Shown here piece by piece: positions 1 through 11,895 of a stretch of DNA of 64,000 bases; the first letter of the stretch is position 1; each line of letters begins with the position of its first letter. The notes beneath the pieces are model-generated. The model saw nothing but the letters and a program-made list of their open reading frames with translations, did not search any database and was not told where the DNA came from. The position numbers and the translations under genes were made by a program. The stretch is from Rhodosporidiobolus odoratus (Eukaryota; Basidiomycota; Microbotryomycetes; Sporidiobolales; Sporidiobolaceae), in NCBI GenBank assembly GCA_034387635.1, contig JAOANU010000001.1:2232001-2296000 (forward strand), written 5' to 3'.

Positions 1-557
1 GACCTGCGCACTGTCCTCCGACCGAGGGACGATCCCGCCTCCTCTACTTTGTCTACCCTTCAGGTGACCGTCCAGATAGACGAATCCGAGGTCGACCTCC
101 AAGCCTTTATACATCTCTTCTCCCACCTTGCCCCATCCTTACGACACTTCGCTCTACGCTTCGCCTCGGCCAATTGTACGGGATGGTCGGCTGTCGAGTA
201 TGCCTTCGTCGAAGTTCCCAGGAGCTGCATAAAGTTGGAACGCCTTGAGCTGAGGGTAAGATCAACATGGAGCATCTCTTTGTTCGCGTCGTCGAGGCGG
301 TGCCTACTCTTCGAAGCCTCACGATCCTTCCCATTTCCTCTGACAACTTCGACTTCTCCCACCTGGAAATCGTCTGTTGCAAGGTCTCGACTCAACTACG
401 CGAACTCACGATCTGCACGCCCAGTCTAGCGGGTAGGGATCCGGCCGAGGATTGGGGTGCAGCATTCTTACGCAATTGTCACGAGGCATATGAGGGTCAA
501 TGCGAGCTGGAGCTGAGGGAGAGTCCTGTGGAGTACGATCAGTGGGCTTCGCAGTGA
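1..557 (+). CDS. 3' end of a leucine-rich / F-box-like protein (partial)
   Basis: Reading frame 1 is open from the window edge and encodes a Leu-rich segment (for example HLAPSLRHFALRF and KLERLELR) typical of the LRR part of fungal F-box proteins. At about position 256 the frame meets GTAAGA. The continuation lies in another frame (from about 297, AVPTLRSLTI) and ends with ...YDQWASQ and a TGA at 555-557. A short intron of about 41 bp (256-296) would join the two frames as LELR|AVPTLRSL; the exact junction is inferred. The N-terminus, including any F-box, is outside the window, so function is not assigned beyond a likely protein-interaction role. Confidence 0.5.
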
Positions 558-1202
558 GCATGAGTCCGGTGGGGTGTAACGCAGTCTATACCTTGCTGAT
601 CTTGACTTTCCGAGGTTCCCGCCTCGGGCGCAGCTCTTCGCGCTCGCTGCTCCGCGCTTTCTGCGATCGCCACAGCCCACATCGTTACCTCACTCTGGTG
701 GTCTCCTCATTCACCACAGCGCAAAGGAGCTGAGCTCGCCCCAGTACCCCCGCTTTTCCGAAGATCAAGCTCAGCTCGCATCGCTCAGCGCTTCGTCCAG
801 CTGTCTTGCTCAACTCCCATTCAGCCGATCTCTACCAGCAGTTTTCGCTATTCCGGAACAAGACCTGGATCCGTTCTTCCGCTGAACCGACGAACCGACG
901 AGGAGGACTGAGCGCAGAGGCGCCAGCGCTCATTCTTTACCCTTGCGATCAACATACGGGATTTGCGGCGAGGCGGGAGGGCGTGAGCTCTGGATGGGCT
1001 TCGCTGCACCGCGACCCCGCCGCTACGTCTAGGCTTCGTTTCCGGAGAAGCGAAGCAATGGGCGCGGACAGGACTTGCTCATCCGCCTTTCTTGGGCTTT
1101 TCTCGCTCTCTTCCTGGTTACATACGGTTACTTCCACCTCTGCTTCCTCACCCCAGTCACTCGCTCAATCGTTCTTCCGTCTTCCCTTACACCGCGCCCA
1201 CC
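558..1202. other. intergenic region upstream of the cysteine-rich gene
   Basis: Open frames here are short and have no recognisable protein content. The stretch should hold the terminator of the LRR-like gene and the promoter of the gene at 1203, whose ATG sits in a good fungal context (CGCCCACCATGC). I see no clear TATA box or repeat. Confidence 0.5.
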
Positions 1203-4200
1203 ATGCGCATCTTTCTTTGTATCCTTCCCCTTGCAGGCTTTGCCGCTGCTTCCACTCACCAGGACACCCTTTCGTCGTCTGTACATAGACGCGCGGCTAC
1301 TACTGCCCTCAGATGCACGAATGGGTACGTCTCCTTGCGCCCTTCACACACGGGAAGCCAGCTAATCTTTTCTTTTCTTCCTCTTCGCCTGCTATTTAGC
1401 TTTTCTATCAATGCCGACAAGACCGAGTGCATCTGTCGTGAAGGCAAGGTCATCAGCGTCGACGGCTCGAAGTGCCTCGACAACTGCACCAGCGGGAGCT
1501 ACAAGGTTGGCGACGGGACTTGCGCTGCTTGCCCGGCGCCGTTCGCCAAGTGCTCTTCACCGACGGTTGCAACAGGTTGGTGAGCCGCGTACCTGCTCTC
1601 TCTCCCCCCTCATTCGGATACTGATACTTGCTGCGCCTTCAGTCTCGACGCATTTTACCTCTCTGGCACAACTTGCGTCGAAGTCTGCCCTCTCGGAACC
1701 TGGACCGACTTCTCTTCAGGCAGTGCGCTGGCACCTTGTTCCACCTTTCCGTCTCGTCACTCACCTTGAGTGCTGCCCGCAGAGAACCGTTGTCGAGACT
1801 GTTCCGACAAAGACGCGGCCTCGTGCACTGACAATGGGAAGACCGCCACGGCTTGGTGCGTCTCCTTCCTTTCTACTCCTTTTCGCCTCATGCTGACACA
1901 GCTACATCGTACCTTCATAGCTTGACCAAGTACCTGTTCAACGGAAAGTGCATCGAAGCCAAGTGGGTGCCGGACGGTTTCTTCGCCGATGCCGACAGTG
2001 CGTTCACTTCTGCCTTCTACGGCTTGTCACGGGCTTTTTCGCTCATCACTTTATTCTATGTACAGCTCACACTGTTGAGGCTTGCGACGGGGGTGTTAAG
2101 ACCTGCATCGGCTTGGGCAGGGGCAAGGCTACTTCCTGGTTCGTCTCCAGCTTTTTCTCCTACCCTTCCTCCCCTCGATTTCCTCAGCTGACCTTTCTCT
2201 TCGCGCAGCGGCAAGAACAAGAAGAAAGATCAGCTCGTCCTCACCCCCAAGGGGACTTGCGAGCTGCATTGCCCTTCAGGCTACTACGCCAACAAACCGC
2301 TCGCTACGTGCATTCCTTGCGACTCATCTGCCCTGACTTGCGACATCAACGGCGCGAAGACTTGCGCTAAGGATAGCGCCGGCACTCAGCTTCTTCTGAC
2401 GCCTACCAGGCGTTGCGTCCTGCCTTGGACTGGTCCTACAGGTTATTGGCCGGACTTTGGTCAGCCATTTGATTCGCCTGGTCCTTCCACCTAGATACTT
2501 ACCAGCGTTTGATTGCCCCCAGACTCGAAGACCTTCAAGGCTTGCGATGATGGCGTAACGAGCTGTGTTGGCACTGGTGCTGGGAAAGCGGTGACTTGGT
2601 GCGCTTTTTCTCCCTCTACCCGTCGCCTCGATGCTGACTCGCTGTGCACAGTGGCAAGCGCGTGGACGGCACCGCTCTCTACTGGAGCACACCGACTTCC
2701 CACAATACGACGGACTCAGCTTCAAAGAACTCGACCACCGGCGACTCGAGCCCAGCTAACTCGACCATCATGATTCCGCCTGCCACAAACTCTACTCTCA
2801 CTAACTCTACCCTCGCCACTTCTACCACGACTCCCAGCAGCTCTACAAACACCTCGACGGTCGTCTACCGTCGCGAACGTCGACATGTGCAGGTAATCGT
2901 CGAAACCGGGACCTGCGTCGAGGCTTCAGCTTGTCCGGCAGAGACGTGGCCTGATGCTGGTAAGCCTTGCCTCAGTGGCTCGTTAGGCCTGTACGCTGAC
3001 GCCATCCAACCGGCAGCCACCTCGACCTGCGCTGCTTGCGACTCTGACGAGTCTGCCTGCAGCGGTAATGGCAGTGGCAGCGCTATCTCCTGGTCCGCCT
3101 TCCTGCGCTCTTCTTGCCGCATTCATCTTAGCTGAACCGCTGCGTGTCTCACAGCAAACGCGGCCTTTACCTTTCCGCCTCGCACGACTGCCTTACCCAC
3201 AATGATTGCAAGGCCAGCGGTGCTTACTACCCCGATGACGGCGAGTCTACTTCTCCTTCTCGGGCACACCACATGAGCTCATCCCGTGTTCTCGCTCTCG
3301 CAGACACTGCAACGTGCAGCACCTGCGACCCCGGAGAGTTGGCTTGTACCGACAACGGTCTCGGTTTTGCCACTGCTTGGTGCGCTTGTTCTGCTCCCGT
3401 CCTTCTACGAATTTGGCTGACGTATCTCCAACACCGGTTCGCAGCGGTAAGAATGACAACGGCGATCAGCTGTACCTCCACGACGGCGATTGGCAAGTTT
3501 CCTCTTCTCGTTCGGTCCCTTGCCAGCAATCGAGCTCAGTGCCTCTAGCCTTACAGTGTCACCGCGGTCGACTGCCCCGCCGCCTACTTCGCCGACTCCA
3601 GTGAGTCTGATCCTGCTGGATTCCTCGTCCAGCAGTTCTCGCTTTGACCTTCTCAACTGACTTTGCCATTCCATTCTAGCTACCAACTCTTGCCAGCGAT
3701 GCGACACGGGAGCTCTCGCCTGCACGGGACACTCAGAAGCTACACTCTGCGGCATCTCTCTGGGGCTCCAGCGGCTCTACCTCAACGTTGACGGAATGTG
3801 TGTTGAAGAGGCAAGTTGCGACTCGTCGACTTGGGCTGATCCCGCTAGTACGTCTGTTCCCCTAAGCCTGACGTAGGAGTGCTGCTGACCAAGGTACTGC
3901 TCATCAAGCTGGAACCTGCGCAAGCTGCAAGCTCATCGACGAGGATGCTTCTACATGCACTAGCCCGACCACCTTTACCTGGTTCGTCTTGTTTTCCTCC
4001 TCTTGAAGGCGTACTCACAGGCGTCACAATTCAGCTGACCTGACATTCCGTTCCTAGCGCGACCAAGTTTTTCTCCGACTCCGCCTGCGTCGAAGCCTGC
4101 CCGTACGGCTCATTCGGCAACTCAACCACACACCTCTGCTCCCCCTGCCGGGACAGCGACGCCGCTACTTGCGACCCGACCGGTCTGGCGACGAGCTGCC

Positions 4201-4663
4201 AGACCAAGAACCTCTTCAACGGAGCCTGCTTCGCAGCTTGCCCCGTAGGGACGTTTGAGGAGGACGGCGTATGCTCGCCTTGCGAGAGTCGCTTCCCCGA
4301 TGCCAAGGAGTGCAGTGCCTCGACGGCTCTGAGCTGTAAGACGAAGAGCTTGTCGAACCAGCTCTGCGTGGACGTATGTCCGAGCGGAGAATTCAGCAGC
4401 GGTGCGCATTCCTTCTTTTTCCTCCCTTCCTTCTCGATGCAGCTGGAGTGCTGACAGGGTTCTTTGTCTGAGCAGGAAATGCCTGCACGCGTTGCCGGGA
4501 CTATAACGCGGCGACGTGCACAGAGGATGCAAGCCTGACTTGCAAGCCTTCCTACATCCTGGCTGAAGGATGTGGACTCTGCATCAAGCCTAATATCTGC
4601 TCACAGATCGGCGGGGTGATCAGCGGCGATAAGTGTGTCGACGCTTCGACTCAGCCGATTTAA
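1203..4663 (+). CDS. secreted cysteine-rich protein with growth-factor-receptor/furin-like repeats
   Basis: The ATG opens a signal peptide (MRIFLCILPLAGFAAAS) followed by RR, and the protein ends ...DASTQPI with TAA at 4661-4663. Between lie more than ten short exons encoding modules such as CRDCSDKDAASCTDNGKTATA, CDGGVKTCIGLGRGKATS, CIPCDSSALTCDINGAKTC and CSPCRDSDAATCDPTGLATSC. This C-X2-C...C spacing is typical of the growth-factor-receptor cysteine-rich/furin-repeat fold. A Ser/Thr/Asn-rich linker at about 2700-2860 carries several N-X-S/T sequons. Many introns fall inside a Cys codon (TG|C) at the end of a module. I found no in-frame stop in the exons I checked. A decayed paralogue lies at 50552-54181. 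It is likely secreted or wall-associated. No catalytic motif is visible, and function is unknown. Exact exon borders are partly inferred. Confidence 0.8.
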
Positions 4664-5319
4664 TAGGCGTCAAAGCACCTCCTTACATCGTATGTTCTTC
4701 GCATCTGAGCCTTGCATATCTGTAATTGCTGATCCGCCGGAATGGCCCTTGACCGGAACAGTCATCTTCCTCGCTTTTGCTCTCTTAGCTGCTGTCTGCT
4801 CGTGTCGCTGGGTTCTAGGTTTCTCCGTCCCTCCCCTTTTACCTTGCTTGCCGTTAGCATTTTCTGTTCCGACTCCGCTCGTGTCAAGCTGCTCGAGTGC
4901 CCGTGATCTGCAAAGCACTTCTTTCATCGTCCTCCCTCCAGCTCCAGTATATCAAACAAAGGAAGCGGAAAGTCAGCGAAAGTTGGGGGCCTATACTTTC
5001 TAGAGCGGGGGGGCCGCACGGCGGTCACTCTCCTTTGCTCTCTTCATGGATCACGAGCGAACGCAGCCAAAAAAACAGTAGAAAGGAATAAAACGGCAAC
5101 AAGGTTGGCACTGCTAATACTGAAAGTAGGCGAACAATGAGGGTGAGAGTGGCGGTCGAACACGAACCTTTTTGTGGGTGGCAAGTAAGAAATGGGAAGG
5201 AGGCGCGAAGGAGGTGTGGCGTCGGCGTGTCTACCGCAGGGAAGCAAAATGATGAGGGGGAAAAACCGTCGAGGGCGGGCGTCGAAAGACGGCATAAGGC
5301 GGCACAAGGACAGGAAGGA
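4664..5319. other. convergent intergenic region
   Basis: This lies between the stop of the cysteine-rich gene (+) and the stop of the zinc-finger gene (-), so it should hold both 3' ends. It contains only short frames with no family features. I see nothing else in it. Confidence 0.5.
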
Positions 5320-6475
5320 CTAGCAGGCACCCTTCATTTCGTGTCGCCTGTATTATGAGCACCGGTTAGCTATGGCTAGAGAGGAGGAAAGGAAGGAAAG
5401 ACTCACTTTCTCGCATCGCTCCGCCTGAACTTCTTACCGCAGCCTGTTCTGCATTCGAAGGGCCTGCACAAGTGCCGCTCGGTCAGCTCTCCCTTATCTT
5501 GACTTCAAGACGCGCAGTGGATACCCAGTGACTACGAGAGAGTAGAGTATCGGCGTGTGTGCGGCAGGGGAGAGAAACGCACATCTCGCCAGTATGCACC
5601 CTCTGATGCCTCATGAGATCATTCCGCCTGGCCATCTTGACCCCGCACGTCTCACAGCAGAACTTCTTGGCAAGCGGAGCGGTCTGCGTCCTCGTCTCTG
5701 TAGCGGTGGTCCTGCTCGGAGCCTTACCGCTGGACGGTTCGTGTTGTTCGAGGAATTCCGAGGTCGTGGACGAAGTTCGGGTGGACAAGACAGAGGCGGA
5801 ACGGCTGCGGCCGGGACTACTGTTGAGAGAGCCACCCCAGCCACTTGAAGAGGCTGTCGCAGGCGGCGAGAGGGCTGAGAGTGTTTGCGCCGCGTCCAAC
5901 AGGGCTTGACAGCTCGACGTCCTCGGTCGGCAGGGGAGTGGGTCCGAAGCGCTGCGAGGTTGGTAGGGCGTTATGTGAGGCGTGGGGTAGAGAGCGTACG
6001 CGGAGGCAGGAGGAGGAAGAGGATAGACAGCCGGAGGAAAGGCGTAGCCTGACGGGAGAGGGGGAGGAACGAGCGACTGGGGCGAAGCTGCGGGGGTCGG
6101 GAGAGGGTGCACCGTAGGAGGGATGTCGAGCGCCGATAGAGATGGATGCGAATAACGCTTGTTGTGGACTGCATAGGCGGGGTAGGGCGTTATGGCGCCC
6201 CATCCACCCCAGTCCGAGGAAGGACCGTGTGGCCTCAGGGTTCGGAAAGAGTGATCGCAGGGCATTGGAGCGGCATAGTGAGAGTAATATGGGTCGCAGG
6301 AAGGGCAAGGCGGTGGTGGATGGGACGCCGCAGGCGTAGAATCCGTGAAAGACGAGGAGGTACCCTGACCGGACTTGCTGACTTCGAGCGCATCGACAGT
6401 TGCGAAGAGCTGCTGAATGGGCGGTAGGCGGGGCGTCTCTGATGGACTAGACGCTCTGGATGCGGGCGGCGTCAT
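5320..6475 (-). CDS. C2H2/C2HC two-finger transcription factor, paralogue 1
   Basis: The ATG (complement of 6473-6475) starts a Pro/Ser-rich, probably disordered region of about 270 residues. Near the N-terminus is a short motif, RLPPIQQLFATVDAL, with a relative in paralogue 2. The C-terminus holds finger 1 (CETCGVKMARRNDLMRHQRVH, C-X2-C-X12-H-X3-H). A phase-2 intron (about 5464-5565) follows HTGE. Finger 2 starts PFECRTGCGKKF, is cut by a second phase-2 intron (5348-5406), and ends RHEMKGAC then TAG at 5320-5322. Finger 2 is therefore C-X3-C-X12-H-X5-C, a C2HC variant. It is probably a nuclear DNA-binding regulator; the target is unknown. Paralogues at 17494 and 20158 share the architecture and intron positions. 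Confidence 0.8.
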
Positions 6476-7778
6476 GCGGGACGAAGGAGAAGGAGCGGGA
6501 GGCTGCGGAAGGGAAAACCGCCGGTCTACAGGTGGACTTGAAAGGGTGTGTCAGCGTCGCCGCCCGCTTCTCTGCAGAAGCACACGCACCTGTCTGCTGA
6601 AGGGACTGAGAAGAGCGAGAGAGTGGAGATGCCGAGGCGGAAAAGTTAAAAAGAAGCAGATCCTCGCGCACCGCCCCAAGTGGGCTCAGAAAAGTCAGGA
6701 GCCAGTCTGCACTGCCTCGCCGGTCGAACGCGCTTTGCTCAGCTGCTTCTCAGCGCTCAAGCGCTCAAGACGTTGGGATCAGACGCGGCGAGGCGCCTCA
6801 AGCCGCAGGAGAAAGGAGCGCAAGGATAGCCGACAAAGAAAGGTCGAGGTTCACGTCGGGAACATGCAGCCGCAGCGTTCTTTGTGAACCGATGGACTGG
6901 CATGACCAGCCTTTGTACGGTGGAGCGTGTGGTCAGCGTGAAGAGAAAGAGTGAAACGGCGCCTGGATATATGGGGAACATGCTGCAAGTCTCTGATAAC
7001 CCCAGGAGAGGATCCCGAGCTGTACGTAGGGCATCGGCCTGTAAGGCGGGAAGGGCGCGATAACCGCGAGCTGCCAAAGGAGGGCATGTCGGAGATGCAG
7101 TAAGGGGAGTTCTGCAGATCTTCGGGAGGTCAGTACACCCTTTTGTACGATATCTAGCGGTCAACGCCACCGTGCGCGCCAAAGGGAATCCGTTTGTGGC
7201 AAAGTTCACAAACCGGCAGGACCTAATCCCTAACGGCCGGCAGATCGACGCATAAGGGTGTAACGGGCGTTCCCGAATCTGTTCGGTGAGCGAGACGCAC
7301 CTCAGTTTTCGCCCTGTAGTGGTCTGTGCCCTCCCTTGTAGTGACCATCTTGCAGGATGCACTCGGCCAGCTTTGTATCTCGACTTCGCCAGGCGTCTGT
7401 CGAAATTGCAGTGAGGCAGCGCTGCTGGGGGACAGCGCAAGGTGACTATCGTTTCGTTGTACTGGGCGAGTCGCTGGCTGGACGCTGCCGTTGCACGAAA
7501 AAGCGATTCGAGACTGATGAGATGATGAGGACAGGAGGTCGAAAATGAGCGAGCTGCAGCAGGTTCATTGGCGAATCCGGCCCCGTATGGTAGATATAGC
7601 AGACAAGCAAAGCAAGCAGAGAGCAGGTGCAAAGAGCGAGGTCGTCGCCAAATGTCGGAATCGGCAATCTTGCCTCGGGGCCGAACGCTTCTTCCGACAA
7701 ACCACCTCACTGAAAGCAAGTGCAAAAAGAGCTGTCCACGGTGTAGGTAGTTTGCCCTGTACCACCATCCTACATATG
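6476..7778. other. long gene-free region upstream of zinc-finger paralogue 1
   Basis: These 1.3 kb lie between the start of the zinc-finger gene and the 3' end of RXT3. A minus-strand frame of 371 codons (6757-7872) runs through it, but its translation has no biased composition, domain or plausible intron pattern, so I treat it as chance. The region could hold a long promoter or leader, or a non-coding RNA; the sequence does not decide. Confidence 0.45.
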
Positions 7779-10700
7779 CTATGCCACCATCGCATCCCCC
7801 TCGATCTCCATCCGTCGGACTTGATACTTTTCCTTTTCCTCTTCCTCCTCTAACCCCACGAACCTTCCACACCCCTTCCGAACATCAAACACAAACGTAT
7901 CCGTCACCTCGACCACCTTGCCATCGAACCCATCGCCCATCGTGACCATCTCATCGTGCTCCTTCTTTTCTGGTGCAAAGCGATACCGCTTCACCGGCCT
8001 CTCGGCCCTCCTCTCCTCCTCCTCTTCCCCATCAATTCCGGTTTCGGTGATAGACGGTGAGCCGTAAGTCCGAAGGAGAGGCGGATCATACAGGGAAGCG
8101 GATTGAGAGGAAGGAGGCGGTGGGTAAGGAGGGAGGTGGAAGAATGAGGCGAGATCTCGAGAGTAGGCGGCGGTTGAGGAGTTGCGTGTGTGGGAGGATA
8201 GAGGTGGGGGGATATGCTGCGCCATGAAGATCAAGAAAGAAGGGAAGAAAGGCGAGGTGAAGGGGCAGTGCGCGAGAAAAGAAGGAGAAAAGGAGCGAAA
8301 GAAGGCAAAACTCAGTCAAGCAAAGGCGAAAGCAGTCACTGAAAAAGATAAACCGCACCTCAACTCCCTCGACCGCTTCAACTCTCAAACTCGCCCCCTC
8401 ATGCCCATTCCCCCAAGCCCTACTCCTCACCCCACCCCTCTCCAACCCTTCATACCTAATCAACGGCGGTACGATTCCCAACCTCACCCTCAATGCCTTG
8501 GGGACCTTGTCCTCCCCTGCCGCGGTAGAAGAAGACGAAGAGGGGGAGTAAGGCGTGCCAGGCAACCTCGCCCTCCGAATAGCTTCCGCCCCCGCTCCCT
8601 TCGTACCCGCAGCAAGCCCCCGCTCGACCTTGGCCACCCTCAACCAACCAGTGTGCAACAGGACGCCCAGCACGTCCGAATCGTCGGTGTAGACGTCTGA
8701 ACCCCAGACTTTACGTTTTCGAAGGCTGGGAAGGTCGGTGAGATGAGGTGGGAGGGAGAGGGGGGTGGGTTCGGAGGTATGGGGGAGGGGTGCGCCAGTA
8801 TACGAGGAAGGTGGGCCGAAGGACATGGAGATGGAAGGGGTAGGCGAGGTAGAGGTAGAGGAAGGAGGGAGAGGACCAAGGATCCACGAGGTAGGAACGA
8901 CGACTTCGATGTACCCTCCGAGGTTGCTCATCAGCAAATCCCCATCGAGTAGCTTTGCAGGGTCGACATGCGGGTCATAGACGACCCTACCAAGGTACTT
9001 CCTTGGCCTCTCCTCTTCTCCTGCTCCGACCCCTTCCAGTTTTCGCATAACGGCGTCGACCGCTTCGTTGCGGATCTCGACGCACGGCGGGTGGATCACC
9101 GCTTTACGAGCTTCAACGTAGGTGAAAGGCGGCGGTGGTGGCGGGCGTAAAGGAACAGCAGGAGGGGGAGAGATCGGGCGAGGATAGGAGGACCGAGAGG
9201 AAATAGCGAGTTTGGAACGTTGTTGCTGTGACTGCTGAGGGGATTGCTGCTGCTGCTGCTGCTGAGGATGGGGATGATGGTGCGGATGAGCGTGCGCGTG
9301 AGGGTGTGAATGAAGATGTTGTTGCTGAGCTGCAGCCATTTGTTCCACATCGCTCCTCCTCCTCTTCTGCCCGACTGGCGCTCCTCCCAGCCCAGATCCG
9401 GTAACACCCAACCCTGTTGATCCATTCGAAAGCGAGTGCTGATGCTGCTGCTGCTGCTGAGGAGGCGGAGGCAGAGCTTGTTGCTGCTGAACCTGCTGAG
9501 CCTGTCTCGCCGCCTGCGCATGCGAACCAAACGGCCCATCGGCAAACAAGCTCGAAAACCTCGCCCCCGGTACCGCCGCATTTGTAGCTACACCTCCAGC
9601 ACCTTGAGCAACTTTCTGCCCCGCTCCTAGCGACGCACCCGGACCTTGGGCTTGAACCGGTTTTGCCCCTCCAGCTACTCCGCCCAGAGTCGTACTCCCC
9701 GCCGATGCACTCGCCACCGTCATAGCCGGCGGTCTCTGGACTTGCTGCTGTTTCGGCTGCGTAGCTTGCCCCGTCTGACTCGTCGTGCTCGCACTTGACC
9801 CGGTGCCTACCCCAGGATATCCCGCCTGTAAGTGACTTTGCTGCCACGGATACCTGGTCTCTCCCGATCCCGCTCCCACGCTCGCTGAAGGAACAGTACC
9901 GGCGCTGGGTATACTTGTTCCGGGGACGGTGGGCGCTTTGCCCGGCATGGCAGGCCTGTTTGGTCCTGCTGAGAGGGAGGGGAAGAAAGAATTTTTGATC
10001 GTCTGAGCGGTGGCAGCGTTGACGGGGACAGGAACAGTCGATGCAGTCGAAGACGAGGGAGGAAGGTGCGCATTTGGGGTGCCCGAAAGAGATTGATGGG
10101 GTTGATGGGGCTGCGAGGCTGTTTGAGCTTGCGGGTGCGATTGTGGGTGGGATGCAGTCGGCGTGGCAGAATACGGAGACTCGCGAGCGAAGGCGGATGG
10201 TAGGGGAGGGTAAGAGGAAGGAGTGGAGGAGGAAGTGGAAGACGATGGCGCCGCATGACGCGGTGTTTCCGCTTTAGTAGCCGGCGGCGGTCCAGAGCCC
10301 TGGGCGTTCGAAGGTGAAGGCGCGACGGTAGCGGTACCGTTCTGTCGAGCTTGCTGACCGCCTTCGGGCGTAAGGGCAGAAGGGGCGGGGGAAGGCTGAG
10401 CGCCAGCAGGAGCGGTCGGAGGCTTAATCCCGCCTTGCACGAAGCCGGGCAGGGGCGCGCTGACGTTCGCCGGCGGTCGACTTACAGCCGGACTCGCGGC
10501 ACCTACGGCTGAGGACGCCTTACCGTCGATCGCGAGAGGAAGGACGGGAGGTTGCGGGGTTGCTCCTGCAGAAGGTGGTGCTGGATATGCTGCCGGATGG
10601 GCGGGGTGACTCCGCGAAGGTCCAGATAGAATCGACGAAACTGACATGCGATTGGGGTGCTGGGAACCCGGCTGTGAAGGGAGTGAGGGCGGAGGGCGAG

Positions 10701-11593
10701 GCGGTTGAGAAGGTTGCTGAGGGTTGGAAGACGGGGCGGCAGGTGAGCCAGCTGTCGCAGGCGGAAGGGAAGGCGACTTTGCAGCGCCAGAGGGAGCAGA
10801 GTTTGCACCAGGAATGACGGGCGGGGTCGGGGTGGTGTTTAGTGGGGAAGTTGACGAAGTGAGCGAAGGCAGGTTTGTGGGATAGGGCGAATGAGCTGCG
10901 TGCCCATGTAGAACCAGCGAGAGCAGTGACGAGTGGGGTAAGGCGGTCAGCTGACCTCGTTCGGTGCCCGAGCTAAGGAGAAAGGCAAGGCGAAAGAATG
11001 CTCACCTCCCCCACTTCGCCCAGCGGCTGTTCCTGCATACCCCGTTTGACCTAGCGGTCTTGCCGCGGGGCTGCCTGTGTGGGTCGAGGCAACTGGTTGC
11101 CCAGACTTGGCAAAGGAGTGGATGCCCGGCAAAGGTGAAGGTTGATGAGGCAGCCCGGGTTGACGGATAGGCATCGAGTTGGGAAAGAGGGATTTCTCCG
11201 CCGAGGTGAGCGTGGGCGGGTTAAGGACTGGTTGTACATGTAAGAGGATGCAGAATAGACGAGGCCGAGATGGACCGATGGACAACAAGGGTGAGTGTAA
11301 GCGTTTTGGGCGAAGCGCGTCTGTGAACCATGTCGTCAAGAGAGTGAAGGAGAGGACGTACAGGGTCTCGGTGGCTGAGGTGGATGAGCATGCTCTGCAA
11401 GGGACGGTCGAGGTTATCAAATAGCTCTTCGCTCGACCAGACTAGAGAGTGAGAACTGACTTGTCGTGGCTTGCGGCGGAGCTGAAGCCGGCGGAGCTGT
11501 GTTGGTGGATGTAGGAGGAGCCGGAGACTGTGTGACGGCTGCTGTGGATTGTGTACTAGCAGAACTGTGACCTGATCGGGGTGTAGCATCCAT
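7779..11593 (-). CDS. RXT3: Rxt3-like subunit of the Rpd3L histone deacetylase complex
   Basis: The conserved core contains PRKYLGRVVYDPHVD, GGYIEVVVPTSWI and KVWGSDVYTDDSDVLGVLLH, which match the fungal Rxt3 family. Rxt3 is a component of the large Rpd3 histone deacetylase complex, so a role in transcriptional repression in the nucleus is expected. The core is preceded by about 500 residues of Pro/Ser/Ala-rich sequence with poly-Gln and His-rich runs near 9220-9320. The large exon is open upstream of its first ATG (10647), and further exons fit: MDATPRSGHSSAST from 11593, then ILNPPTLTSAEK..., then HSPYPTNLPS..., joined by GT-AG introns with consistent phase. I therefore place the start at 11593. 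The last exon, after an intron near 8228-8360, carries an acidic tail ending GDAMVA. Confidence 0.8.
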
Positions 11594-11895
11594 CCTAGCT
11601 GGTTAGCCGGTGCAGGAAGACCAGCGAGGAGGAGAACGTGAGATGAGAACGTCAAAGCAATTCTTGACAGGGGGGGACGAACGACAAGCAGCTTTTTCTC
11701 TGCCGGCGACTCTAGCCTTTCCATCCTATGCCGCGCTGCAGTCGAAGGCTCGCGGCATCCTTCCAGCAACAACAACAGATTGAACCGAGGCCGGATGAAT
11801 GAGCGGCAGTATCGCTTTTCCTCCTCGACGACTCGTTACACCGCGAAAGCCGATATGCAAAATACACCTTGCACGTCTTTTGGCAGCAGACGAGT
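11594..11895. other. intergenic region between RXT3 and RSM10
   Basis: This is about 300 bp between the RXT3 start and the RSM10 stop (both minus strand). It holds the presumed RXT3 promoter and RSM10 3' end. No other feature is seen. Confidence 0.4.

Noticed and set aside
6757..7872. Minus-strand open frame of 371 codons
   Set aside because: Composition is unbiased, there is no domain, hydrophobic pattern or start context, and it overlaps the 3' end of RXT3 on the same strand in another frame. GC-rich DNA gives long chance frames.
9113..9847. Long frames overlapping RXT3 in another minus-strand frame and on the plus strand
   Set aside because: They are shadows of the Ser/Pro/Gln-rich coding sequence; simple repeats are open in several frames.
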